This document shows, piece by piece, positions 16,280-25,174 of a DNA stretch of 35,641 nucleotides. Source of the DNA: Gammaproteobacteria bacterium RBG_16_51_14 (GTDB lineage Bacteria; Pseudomonadota; Gammaproteobacteria; Eutrophobiales; Eutrophobiaceae); assembly GCA_001802375.1 (NCBI GenBank), contig MGXK01000093.1, forward strand, positions 2,051 to 37,691, in the 5' to 3' direction. The position numbers and the translations under genes are program-made. Each line of letters starts with the position of its first letter. The stretch's first letter is position 1. A model generated the notes under the pieces. It saw only the letters and a program-made list of their open reading frames with translations, searched no databases and was not told where the DNA came from.

Positions 16280-17452
16280 CTATTTCCGCCGCATCATCCC
16301 TGCTTTTTCTTCCTCTTCATGCAGGCTCAGGTGTTCCAGATCACCCAGCCTGTCCTTGCCCTTGGACTCCTTGCCTTCCAGTTTAATCCTCAGCCGCAAC
16401 TCATTCATGGAATCGGCATTGCGCAGTGCATCCTCGAAGGTAATCTTGTCCGCCTCATACAGATCGAACAGGGCCTGATCAAAGGTCTTCATGCCGAGTT
16501 CATTGGATTTGGACATGATCGTCTTGATCTCATGAACTTCACCTTTCAGGATCAAATCCGAGATCAGGGGGGAATTCAGCAGGATCTCGATAGCCGCTAC
16601 CCGTCCCTTACCATCGGGTTTCCTCAGCAGGCGCTGGGATATCACGGCCTTCAGGTTCAGTGATAAATCCATGAGCAATTGTGGCTTTCGCTCTTCAGGG
16701 AAAAAGTTGATGATGCGATCCAGGGCCTGGTTGGAGCTGTTGGCGTGCAATGTTGCCATGGCCAGGTGTCCGGTTTCTGCAAAGGCGATGCCGAACTCCA
16801 TGGTCTCCCGGTCCCTGATCTCACCAATCATGATGACATCCGGGGCCTGGCGCAGGGTGTTTTTCAGTGCAATATTCCAGTCATCGGTATCCACCCCTAC
16901 TTCACGCTGCATGATGATGCAGTTTTTATGCGGGTGGACATATTCGATCGGGTCTTCGATCGTAATAATATGCCCGTAACTGTTCTGATTGCGGTAATCG
17001 ACCATTGCCGCCAGCGAGGTTGACTTGCCGGATCCGGTCCCGCCCACCATGATGACCAGACCGTTCTTCGTCATTACCACCTCTTTCAGTACCTCGGGCA
17101 GGCCCATTTTTTCGAGCGTCGGGACTTCCGTTTGAATCGTGCGCAGGACCAGTCCGCAATAGCCCTGCTGTATGAAGGCATTGGCGCGAAAACGGCCGAT
17201 GCCGGTCGGGTTGATCGCAAAATTGCATTCCTTGGTCGCCTCGAACTCCTTGAGCTGTTTGTCCGTCATAATGGCATAGGCCATGGCCTTGGTATTTTCA
17301 GAAGTGAGTTTGGTCTTGGATACCGGTGCTATCTTGCCATGGGACTTGATGGCCGGGGGAAAATCGACAGTGACAAACAAATCCGAACCTTTCTTCTCAA
17401 TCATCAGCTTGAGAAGATCACGCATGAATTTAATCGCTTGTTCTCGTTCCAT
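16280..17452 (-). CDS. pilU: Type IV pilus retraction ATPase PilU
   Basis: PilU works with PilT to depolymerise type IV pili for twitching, surface sensing and DNA uptake. Walker A is GGTGSGKST (137-145), the Asp box is IITIEDPIEYVHP, Walker B includes DVIMIGEIRDRETMEF, and the His box is ATLHANSSNQALDRIINFFP. A charged C-terminal tail (KESKGKDRLGD...EEEEK) brings it to 390 residues, close to the PilU norm. The Shine-Dalgarno AGGAGGG is near perfect. It follows pilT by 33 bases, the standard pilT-pilU order. Confidence 0.96.
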   Translation of the reverse strand: MEREQAIKFMRDLLKLMIEKKGSDLFVTVDFPPAIKSHGKIAPVSKTKLTSENTKAMAYAIMTDKQLKEFEATKECNFAINPTGIGRFRANAFIQQGYCGLVLRTIQTEVPTLEKMGLPEVLKEVVMTKNGLVIMVGGTGSGKSTSLAAMVDYRNQNSYGHIITIEDPIEYVHPHKNCIIMQREVGVDTDDWNIALKNTLRQAPDVIMIGEIRDRETMEFGIAFAETGHLAMATLHANSSNQALDRIINFFPEERKPQLLMDLSLNLKAVISQRLLRKPDGKGRVAAIEILLNSPLISDLILKGEVHEIKTIMSKSNELGMKTFDQALFDLYEADKITFEDALRNADSMNELRLRIKLEGKESKGKDRLGDLEHLSLHEEEEKAGMMRRK

Positions 17453-17485
17453 AGTTTCCCTCCTGCTTCAGTAATCTGCCAATCG

Positions 17486-18520
17486 CTAGAAATTGTCCTT
17501 GTTTTGCGCCTTCGAGGCAGCCTCCTGGCGACTGACGAGGTTCTTCTTCACCAGTTCCTGCAGATTCTGATCCAGCGTCAGCATGCCGAATTGCTGGCCG
17601 GTCTGGATCGCAGAATACATCTGCGCAATCTTGTTTTCACGGATCAGGTTACGTATCGCCGGGGTACCAATCATGATTTCATGGGCCGCTACCCGGCCAC
17701 CACCCTGTTTCTTCAAAAGTGTCTGTGAGATAACCGCGCGCAGCGATTCCGATAACATGGCCCGAATCATATCTTTTTCAGCCGCCGGGAACACGTCTAC
17801 GATACGGTCAATGGTCTTGGCTGCAGAACTGGTATGCAAGGTACCAAACACGAGGTGACCTGTTTCTGCCGCGGAAAGCGCCAGCCGGATGGTCTCGAGG
17901 TCACGCATTTCACCGACCAGAATCACATCCGGATCCTCACGCAGCGCTGATCGTAATGCTTCATTGAAGCCCAGGGTATCACGATGCACCTCGCGTTGAT
18001 TAATCAGGCATTTCTTGCTTTCGTGGACAAATTCGATGGGGTCTTCCACCGTAAGAATATGGCCATATTCGGTTTCATTCTTGTGATTGACCATGGCAGC
18101 CAGGGTCGTCGATTTACCGGATCCCGTCGGTCCGGTGACCAGTACCACACCACGGGGATAATCAGAGATATCCTTGAAGATCTTGGGGGCATTGAGTTGT
18201 TCGAGTGACAATATGACGGACGGGATGGTTCTGAATACAGCGCCAGCGCCTCTGTTGTGGTTAAAGGCGTTGACACGAAAGCGGGCAAGGTTTGGAATCT
18301 CGAATGAAAAATCACATTCGAGAAATTCTTCGTAATCCTTGCGCTGCTTGTCATTCATGATGTCATAAACCATATCATGAACATCCTTGTGATCCAGCGA
18401 AGGGACATTAATCCGCCTTATATCACCATCCACCCGGATCATGGGTGGCAGACCTGCTGACAGATGCAGATCTGAAGCCTTGTTTTTAACGCTGAATGCC
18501 AACAGTTCACCGATATCCAT
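17486..18520 (-). CDS. pilT: Type IV pilus retraction ATPase PilT
   Basis: PilT powers pilus retraction at the inner-membrane base of the machine. All family marks are present: Walker A GPTGSGKST (130-138), the Asp box ILTVEDPIEFVH, Walker B DPDVILVGEMRDLET, the His box FGTLHTSSAAKTIDRI, and the C-terminal AIRNLIRENK signature required for retraction. The 344-residue length is exactly typical. The start at 18520 has GGAGGG upstream. It diverges from yggS, as in Pseudomonas and E. coli (yggR-yggS). It heads the run pilT, pilU, PilU-like, TonB receptor. Confidence 0.98.
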   Translation of the reverse strand: MDIGELLAFSVKNKASDLHLSAGLPPMIRVDGDIRRINVPSLDHKDVHDMVYDIMNDKQRKDYEEFLECDFSFEIPNLARFRVNAFNHNRGAGAVFRTIPSVILSLEQLNAPKIFKDISDYPRGVVLVTGPTGSGKSTTLAAMVNHKNETEYGHILTVEDPIEFVHESKKCLINQREVHRDTLGFNEALRSALREDPDVILVGEMRDLETIRLALSAAETGHLVFGTLHTSSAAKTIDRIVDVFPAAEKDMIRAMLSESLRAVISQTLLKKQGGGRVAAHEIMIGTPAIRNLIRENKIAQMYSAIQTGQQFGMLTLDQNLQELVKKNLVSRQEAASKAQNKDNF

Positions 18521-18615
18521 TTAGCCCTCCAGTCCGGCAATAGCGGATAATTCTGCGCACGTAGTAACTATGATAGTGTGACACGCCTGAATATTGAAAG
18601 TCGATAAGCGAAAAC

Positions 18616-18629
18616 AAAAGTTAACTTTT
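18616..18629. promoter_or_regulatory. Perfect 14-base palindrome between pilT and yggS
   Basis: AAAAGTTAACTTTT lies near the middle of the 191-base divergent gap, about 96 bases upstream of pilT and 83 bases upstream of yggS. It is a candidate binding site for a dimeric regulator controlling one or both genes. The AT-rich composition raises the chance of coincidence. Confidence 0.35.
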
Positions 18630-18711
18630 TTATCAGGAAGTTACCCCTGCTTTTCACACTGCATACAGCGCAATAGTACTGACATTATGAAGTATAGACC
18701 ACAGTAATTTT

Positions 18712-19395
18712 ATGAAAAACATTGAGGAATCACTGCGCTACACGCTTCAACAAATCCGGGATGCCGAACAACAGTACGGACGGGCATGCGGTTCCGTCAA
18801 ATTGCTTGCCGTCAGCAAAACCTGTAATAAGGAAGAAATCCTGGAAGCCGCCCGATGGGGGCAACTGGATTTTGCTGAAAACTATGTTCAGGAGGCAATC
18901 GAAAAAATCAAGGCAACCAACAATCCAGCGCTGATCTGGCATTTCATCGGGCCCGTACAATCAAATAAAACCCGCCCGATCGCCGAGTATTTCCATTGGG
19001 TACATAGCATTGATCGGATAAAAATTGCGCAACGGCTCAACGATTCCAGGCCTGACGGATATCCACCCCTCAATGTCTGTATCCAGATGAATATCAGCGG
19101 AGAGACCAGCAAGGCAGGTATAGGGCCGGAACAAGCCCGGGAGCTGGCGCAGGCAATCATTACCCTGCCCAGATTGAAATTACGGGGACTGATGGCACTG
19201 CCTGCCCCCGGTCATGAATTTGCACAGCAGCGATGGCCTTTTGCCCGGCTTCAGCAGCATCTCAGGGAACTGCAATCAAGCTTCCCCGGCATGGACACCC
19301 TGTCCATGGGCACAACGAATGACATGGTGGCGGCCATCGCCGAAGGGGCTACCATGGTTCGTATCGGAACAGCCATCTTCGGTCCCCGTGCTTAA
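18712..19395 (+). CDS. yggS: Pyridoxal phosphate homeostasis protein
   Basis: YggS (PLPBP) binds pyridoxal phosphate without known catalysis and keeps free PLP and amino-acid pools in balance. The PLP lysine is K36 in LLAVSKTCNKEEI. FAENYVQEAIEKI, WHFIGPVQSNKTR, SIDR and the C-terminal SMGTTNDMVAAIAEGATMVRIGTAIFG motif fit the family. The match to usual SMGMSxDxxxAI is slightly altered. At 227 residues it is normal. It is followed by proC, yggT and yggU in the usual gammaproteobacterial order. No strong ribosome-binding site precedes the ATG. Confidence 0.96.
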   Translation: MKNIEESLRYTLQQIRDAEQQYGRACGSVKLLAVSKTCNKEEILEAARWGQLDFAENYVQEAIEKIKATNNPALIWHFIGPVQSNKTRPIAEYFHWVHSIDRIKIAQRLNDSRPDGYPPLNVCIQMNISGETSKAGIGPEQARELAQAIITLPRLKLRGLMALPAPGHEFAQQRWPFARLQQHLRELQSSFPGMDTLSMGTTNDMVAAIAEGATMVRIGTAIFGPRA

Positions 19396-19434
19396 TAGGT
19401 CAGTCCGTTACCTCATGCAAAGGCCCACTCATAT

Positions 19435-19453
19435 TGATACACTGCCGGTATCA
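19435..19453. repeat. Small inverted repeat upstream of proC
   Basis: TGATAC and GTATCA form perfect six-base arms around seven bases in the 86-base gap between yggS and proC. It could be a weak hairpin in the message or an operator. No T-run follows. Confidence 0.25.
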
Positions 19454-19481
19454 GTAAACCAGTCATAATGAGGTTCTGTGA

Positions 19482-20309
19482 ATGGAAGATACCAGGATTG
19501 CCATCATAGGATGCGGTAATATGGGGCGCAGTCTGATCGGCGGACTGATTGCCAATGGTCTGGCGTCGCAATTTTTATCCGGTGCCGACCCCGATCCTGG
19601 GAAACGGGGGCAGATTGCAAAACAATATGGCATTGCGGTTTTCGCGGATAACAGAGAAGCCGTCAGCCGTGTCGATGTCGTCGTCCTGGCGGTCAAACCG
19701 CAAATCATGCAGGCCACCGCCGTTTCTCTCAGGAATGCAGTGCTGGGCAAAGGATGCCTGATCATCTCGGTTGCCGCGGGCATCCGGCTCTCCGCCCTTG
19801 CTGCCTGGCTGGGGGATGCAGCCGCTATTGTGCGTGTCATGCCAAATACGCCTGCCATCATACAGACCGGTGCCTCAGCGTTGTATGCAAATTCATGTGT
19901 CACGCCGGCACAAAAAGAAACGGCGGAAGCCATCATGCGTTCCGTCGGCACTGCGATCTGGCTGGCTGACGAACTGATGATGGATGCCGTAACGGCACTC
20001 TCCGGGAGCGGACCAGCCTACTTCTTCCTGGTCATGGAGATTATGGAAAAAGCCGCTATATCGCTCGGGATGACCCAGAACCAGGCGCATTTACTTACTT
20101 TGGAAACCGCATTTGGGGCTGCCAAAATGGCGTTGGAATCCTCCTGCGATGCCGCAACACTGCGGGCACAGGTGACTTCCCCCGGAGGCACAACGGAAAG
20201 GGCATTAAACGTATTGCTGGAGGGGGGTATAGAAAGCCTTTTCCGTGCTGCCCTGGAAGCAGCACGGGACAGATCGGTTGAACTTGCTGAAACACTGGGT
20301 AAACCCTGA
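19482..20309 (+). CDS. proC: Pyrroline-5-carboxylate reductase
   Basis: ProC reduces pyrroline-5-carboxylate to proline with NAD(P)H, the last step of proline synthesis. The N-terminal dinucleotide-binding motif is IGCGNMGRSLIGGL. VMPNTPA lies in the middle. The C-terminal dimer and substrate domain includes ALSGSGPAYFFLVMEIM and TSPGGTTERALNVL. The 275-residue length is usual. GAGG lies eight bases before the ATG. The last base of its TGA is the first base of the yggT ATG (TGATG), indicating coupled translation. Confidence 0.98.
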   Translation: MEDTRIAIIGCGNMGRSLIGGLIANGLASQFLSGADPDPGKRGQIAKQYGIAVFADNREAVSRVDVVVLAVKPQIMQATAVSLRNAVLGKGCLIISVAAGIRLSALAAWLGDAAAIVRVMPNTPAIIQTGASALYANSCVTPAQKETAEAIMRSVGTAIWLADELMMDAVTALSGSGPAYFFLVMEIMEKAAISLGMTQNQAHLLTLETAFGAAKMALESSCDAATLRAQVTSPGGTTERALNVLLEGGIESLFRAALEAARDRSVELAETLGKP

Positions 20310-20908
20310 TGGGGGGCTCCTATCTCTCGGAAGCGGCTATCTTTCTGATCGATATCCTGCTCGGACTTTACCTGATCGCCATCCTTCTCCGCTTTCTCCT
20401 GCAAAGAATAAAGGCTGACTATTACAACCCGGTTTCACAACTCCTCGTAACCGTCACCAATCCGTTAATGCGTCCTTTACGCCGGTGGATTCCCGGTTAT
20501 CTCGGTATCGACTGGTCATCAATCCTGTTGCTCCTGTTGATCCAGGGTATGGAGCTGGGCCTCATTGCATTGTTAAGGACCGGGCACACACCGTCCATGG
20601 CCGGACTGGCCGTGATGACATTTGCCCATTTACTCAGATTAGCGGTTTACCTGTACCTGTTCCTTATCCTGATCCAGGTTGTCCTGAGCTGGGTAAACCC
20701 GAGCGCATATAACCCGGTCACCGTACTGATATATCAACTGACGGAACCTTTATTGCGTCCGGCGCGGCGCGCAATCCCCCCTGCCGGCGGTCTGGACTGG
20801 TCCCCACTGGTGGTCCTGATCGGTCTTAATCTGATCCTGATCCTGGTGGTGACACCGCTGCTGGACTGGGGCAATTACCTCGCAGGCTATCTGGTACGAC
20901 CGTTATAG
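20309..20908 (+). CDS. yggT: YggT family inner-membrane protein
   Basis: This is a small polytopic protein of unknown exact function, with two repeated YGGT domains. The first contains IFLIDILLGLYLIAILLRFLLQ and a following NPVSQLLVTVTNPLMRPLRR. The second contains LYLFLILIQVVLSWVNP and YQLTEPLLRPARRAIPP. Each repeat has two hydrophobic segments, so about four membrane helices in all. The 199-residue length is typical. The family has been linked to osmotic tolerance and, by homology, to assembly at membranes. It overlaps proC by one base and abuts yggU. Confidence 0.93.
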   Translation: MGGSYLSEAAIFLIDILLGLYLIAILLRFLLQRIKADYYNPVSQLLVTVTNPLMRPLRRWIPGYLGIDWSSILLLLLIQGMELGLIALLRTGHTPSMAGLAVMTFAHLLRLAVYLYLFLILIQVVLSWVNPSAYNPVTVLIYQLTEPLLRPARRAIPPAGGLDWSPLVVLIGLNLILILVVTPLLDWGNYLAGYLVRPL

Positions 20909-21211
20909 ATGACATGGTACTGCTGGAAGGGGACGATATTATTTCTTGATCTGCGTATTCAACCCCGCGCCAGGCAGAATGAAATTGCAGGCATCATGGG
21001 CGATCGGCTGCGTGTCCGCGTCAAGTCCCCTCCTGTTGACGGCAAGGCCAATCAATGCCTGGCTGAATTTCTGGGCGCACAGTTTGGCGTTTCTGCATCG
21101 AAGGTAGAATTGATCAGTGGTGGCAACCGTCGTGACAAGCGTATTGCCATCCACGCACCCGCCAGGCAACCGGCCTGGTTCCTGGCGCTCATGAAAAAGG
21201 AATCAGGCTGA
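20909..21211 (+). CDS. yggU: YggU / DUF167 family protein
   Basis: This is a small alpha/beta protein of unknown function, 100 residues. The family core is LRIQPRARQNEIAGIMGDRL, then RVKSPPVDGKANQCLAEFL, and VELISGGNRRDKRIAI. The ATG directly follows the yggT stop (TAGATG). It is the last gene of the yggS-proC-yggT-yggU operon. The next gene converges on it. Confidence 0.93.
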   Translation: MTWYCWKGTILFLDLRIQPRARQNEIAGIMGDRLRVRVKSPPVDGKANQCLAEFLGAQFGVSASKVELISGGNRRDKRIAIHAPARQPAWFLALMKKESG

Positions 21212-21312
21212 TGGATGAAAGAAAAAAATAACCCGTACTTGCTAGGGGACATGCGCGATACAGGATCCTGCATCCACAACTTGCCCCGACTTGGCGGGTA
21301 CCAGGAGACGGC

Positions 21313-22086
21313 TCAAAACGGCACATCATAGTCGATAATCAGCGGCGCATGATCGGAAAAACGCTCGTCTCTATAGATAGACACGGCTTTGAGTTTTTCG
21401 CGCAGGCCGGGGGTAATCACCTGATAGTCAATCCGCCAGCCAACATTTCTGGCCCAGGCCTGCCCCCGGTTGGACCACCAGGTATACTCGCCAGGCTGCT
21501 GATTCATAACCCGGAAGGCATCGACCAGTCCTGTCTTTCCAAACACTTCATCCATCCAGGCACGTTCTTCCGGCAGGAACCCTGAGTTCTTCTGGTTGCC
21601 GCGCCAGTTTTTCAGGTCAATTTCCTTATGTGCAATATTCCAGTCACCACAGATAATATAGTCACGCCTGTTCTTGCGTAGTTGCCTGAGTACCGGCATG
21701 ATGCGATCCATAAAATCATATTTGACTGCCTGTCGCCCTGCACTGGATGAACCGGAAGGCAGGTACAGGGAGATAATACTCAGCTTGCCGAAATCCGCCT
21801 GCAGAAATCTTCCCTCGTCATCTGCACTGGCCCATCCCAGTTCAACGGTAACGGCATCGGGTTGTCTGCGCGAATACAAGGCAACCCCACTGTAGCCTTT
21901 TTCCACGGCGTTATTGAAAAAACCCAGATAGCCCTCCGGGCGGACGATGTCCTCCGGCAACTGATGTACCTGGGCCCTGGTTTCCTGCAGGCAGACCACG
22001 TCCGCTTGCTGAGCAAGCAGCCAGGTAAAAAAGCCCTTGCGATAGGCGGAACGCACACCATTGACATTCAACGTAACGACCTTCAT
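21313..22086 (-). CDS. xthA: Exodeoxyribonuclease III family AP endonuclease
   Basis: This is an endonuclease/exonuclease/phosphatase-fold DNA repair enzyme of 257 residues. The catalytic set appears complete: N7 in TLNVNG, E35 in LQETR, Y108 in SLYLPSG, D148 and N150 in CGDWNIAH, D220 in WRIDYQ, and D245 and H246 in FSDHAPL. The locus beside pyrE is where Pseudomonas carries crc, the catabolite-repression relative that has lost several of these residues. Shared stretches such as LKNWRGNQKNSGFLPEERAWMDE look Crc-like. I call it a competent nuclease of the Crc/ExoA branch. It diverges from pyrE with an 86-base gap. Confidence 0.93.
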   Translation of the reverse strand: MKVVTLNVNGVRSAYRKGFFTWLLAQQADVVCLQETRAQVHQLPEDIVRPEGYLGFFNNAVEKGYSGVALYSRRQPDAVTVELGWASADDEGRFLQADFGKLSIISLYLPSGSSSAGRQAVKYDFMDRIMPVLRQLRKNRRDYIICGDWNIAHKEIDLKNWRGNQKNSGFLPEERAWMDEVFGKTGLVDAFRVMNQQPGEYTWWSNRGQAWARNVGWRIDYQVITPGLREKLKAVSIYRDERFSDHAPLIIDYDVPF

Positions 22087-22172
22087 GCCTCTATTTTCCG
22101 TTCATAATGCGCTGTATCATAGCGGAATCAGAACCCAAACCACAGTAACATCAATAAGATAAAGCCTGCCGC

Positions 22173-22820
22173 ATGGAAGATTATCAACAGAAATTCATCC
22201 ATTTCGCCATCGCTAAAAAGGCCCTCTGCTTCGGTGAATTCACCCTGAAATCCGGTCGCCTGAGTCCGTATTTTTTCAATAGTGGTTTATTCAACGATGG
22301 GCCCGGCCTGTCCCAACTGGGACATTGTTATGCCGGTGCAATACAGCACGCAGGCATTGAATTCGATATGTTGTTTGGTCCCGCCTACAAGGGGATCCCC
22401 CTGGCATCCGCTGCCGCAATAGCCCTGGCGGATCACTACCATAAGGCGTATCCCTTTTGTTTCAACCGCAAGGAGACAAAGGATCATGGTGAGGGTGGCC
22501 TGCTGTTCGGCGCCCCCCTGCACGGCCGGGTCCTCATCATTGATGACGTCATATCGGCCGGGTCCTCGGTGAATCAATCCATTGAAATCATCAGGGCCGC
22601 GGATGCAGTGCCGGCAGGTGCAGTCGTAGCGCTCAATCGCCAGGAACGCGGGGCAGGGAGCCTTTCTGCCATCCAGGAAGTGGAACAAATTCATGGAATT
22701 CATGTCATTAGTATTATCAGTCTGGATAATATTATTGCGTATTTGCAGGAGGATCCTGCAATGCGGGATAATCTCGAGGCGATAGCGCGTTATCGAAAAT
22801 GTTATGGTACGGACTCGTAA
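22173..22820 (+). CDS. pyrE: Orotate phosphoribosyltransferase
   Basis: PyrE attaches orotate to PRPP, giving orotidine monophosphate. The PRPP-binding motif is VLIIDDVISAGSSVNQSIEII. Other family marks are FGEFTLKSGRLSPYFFNSG at the N-terminus, FGPAYKGIPLASAAAIAL, and FNRKETKDHGEGG with the mobile catalytic loop. The 215-residue length is typical of gammaproteobacterial PyrE. It stands between xthA and the slmA/argB/algC/dut/coaBC run, as in Pseudomonas and, partly, E. coli. Confidence 0.98.
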   Translation: MEDYQQKFIHFAIAKKALCFGEFTLKSGRLSPYFFNSGLFNDGPGLSQLGHCYAGAIQHAGIEFDMLFGPAYKGIPLASAAAIALADHYHKAYPFCFNRKETKDHGEGGLLFGAPLHGRVLIIDDVISAGSSVNQSIEIIRAADAVPAGAVVALNRQERGAGSLSAIQEVEQIHGIHVISIISLDNIIAYLQEDPAMRDNLEAIARYRKCYGTDS

Positions 22821-22899
22821 TACAGGAAGAACCATAGTACAGATACTATAATTTCCGGTTACTGATGCTCGGTCAATTGCAAACGGTTCAGGAGAAGCC

Positions 22900-23529
22900 A
22901 TGAAAATATATCAATACCCGTTTTTTTATCTTTTTCTTGCAGTAACAGTACTGGCCTTTTCAGGCCCGGCAAATGCGCGTATCAAATGCTGGACAAACCA
23001 GGAAGGTGTCAAGGAATGCGGCAACAATATACCTCCTGAATTCGCACAAAAAGAACATAAGGAAGTCAGTGAACAAGGTGTTGTCATGGAGGAAAAGGAA
23101 CGGGCAAAAACAGAAGAAGAACTCGCCGAAGAAAAACGACTGGCTGATATCGAGGCTGAAGAGACCCGCAAGACAGAGGAACAGGCCAATAAAGACAAGA
23201 TCCTCATGGACACCTTCAGCAGTGTTGAGGACATCGAAATGACCCGTGACGGCAAGATTGCGGCGATCGAAGCAGAGATCAAAACAACCAATAAGCGTAC
23301 CGAGAAAATCCAGGCCGAACTGGACAAACGAATAGAGGCGGCAGCGGCGGAAGAACGCTCCGGCAAGGCCCCCGAGGAGTCCTTGCTGCAGGACATTGAG
23401 TCGCTACGCAGGCAAATCAAGAATAATGAGTCGTATATCGCAACAAAACAGGCCGATCAGGCACAGATACGCGAGTCCCATGAGCTTGATATCACGCGTT
23501 TTAAAGACTTGAAAAATATTGCCGAATAA
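22900..23529 (+). CDS. Secreted coiled-coil protein with DUF4124-like N-terminus
   Basis: I do not recognise a function. A signal peptide of about 26 residues ends ...PANA. It is followed by RIKCWTNQEGVKECGNNIPPEF, a short two-cysteine module like the start of DUF4124 proteins. The rest (about residues 60-209) is highly charged, rich in E, K, A and Q, and predicted from its heptad-like pattern to be coiled coil. The protein is expected in the periplasm, with one possible disulfide. AGGAGA precedes the ATG. The gene follows pyrE by 79 bases and converges on slmA. Confidence 0.8.
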   Translation: MKIYQYPFFYLFLAVTVLAFSGPANARIKCWTNQEGVKECGNNIPPEFAQKEHKEVSEQGVVMEEKERAKTEEELAEEKRLADIEAEETRKTEEQANKDKILMDTFSSVEDIEMTRDGKIAAIEAEIKTTNKRTEKIQAELDKRIEAAAAEERSGKAPEESLLQDIESLRRQIKNNESYIATKQADQAQIRESHELDITRFKDLKNIAE

Positions 23530-23561
23530 CCATTACAGGGGATACTGCTGCAAGCCCCCGG

Positions 23562-24155
23562 TTACCTGAACAACCCGGTTTTCATGCACTGCCATTGATC
23601 ATTCCAGTGTGCGGTGGGCAATTTCGTAAACGAACTGCGCACATACTGGCACATCTTGCCTTCAGCAAAGGCAACCAACTGATTGGCAGTTGCCTCAATG
23701 CTGCCCGCCGTACGGGGCGCACCCGTTTCCAGATTTGCCTCCCGCAGCACCTGCCGAAATTGTGTTTCCAGGCGTTCAAAAAACTGGGCAACACGGGCCT
23801 GCAGGCGATCATTTTCACCAACCAGGACATCTCCCAGCAGGACCCGGGTAATCCCTGGGTTACGTTCGGAAAAACCCAGCAGGAGCTGCAGCATCTTTTC
23901 ACAACGCAGCAGGATATCCCTGTCCTGGGCCAGGATCCGGTTCATCAAACCAAACACCGTTTCCTCCGCGAAATCAATCAACGCTTCAAACATCTTTGCC
24001 TTGCTGGCAAAGTGACGATATAACGCCGCTTCGGAGACGCCCACGGCCCTGGCCAGGGAGGCGGTTGTAATGCGTGAACCCGGATTGGATTCCAGTTCCT
24101 GGGCGAGCACCTCAAGGATCTGCTGGCGGCGATTAGGCTTGGCTGATGTGTTCAC
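23562..24155 (-). CDS. slmA: Nucleoid occlusion factor SlmA
   Basis: SlmA is a TetR-family DNA-binding protein that blocks FtsZ ring assembly over the chromosome. The N-terminal helix-turn-helix reads RITTASLARAVGVSEAALYRHFASKAKMFEALI, the SlmA form. The middle has LLLGFSERNPGITRVLLGDVL and FERLETQFRQVLREAN, both typical. The 197-residue length agrees with the family. The start is GTG at 24155. GAGG lies only two bases before it, closer than ideal, but no other start is available upstream. It follows argB by 20 bases. SlmA next to dut, coaBC and pyrE is conserved in gammaproteobacteria. Confidence 0.95.
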   Translation of the reverse strand: MNTSAKPNRRQQILEVLAQELESNPGSRITTASLARAVGVSEAALYRHFASKAKMFEALIDFAEETVFGLMNRILAQDRDILLRCEKMLQLLLGFSERNPGITRVLLGDVLVGENDRLQARVAQFFERLETQFRQVLREANLETGAPRTAGSIEATANQLVAFAEGKMCQYVRSSFTKLPTAHWNDQWQCMKTGLFR

Positions 24156-24175
24156 GGCCTCACATAAGTATTGTG

Positions 24176-25138
<963 letters not shown>

Positions 25139-25174
25139 TCATCGACTCACGGCACCGGGATCGCAAGCTGGGTA

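Noticed and set aside
21257-21274. Near-palindrome around CAGGATCCTG between yggU and xthA
   Set aside because: Without a loop or T-run it is not a terminator, and a single restriction-site-like palindrome is easily due to chance.
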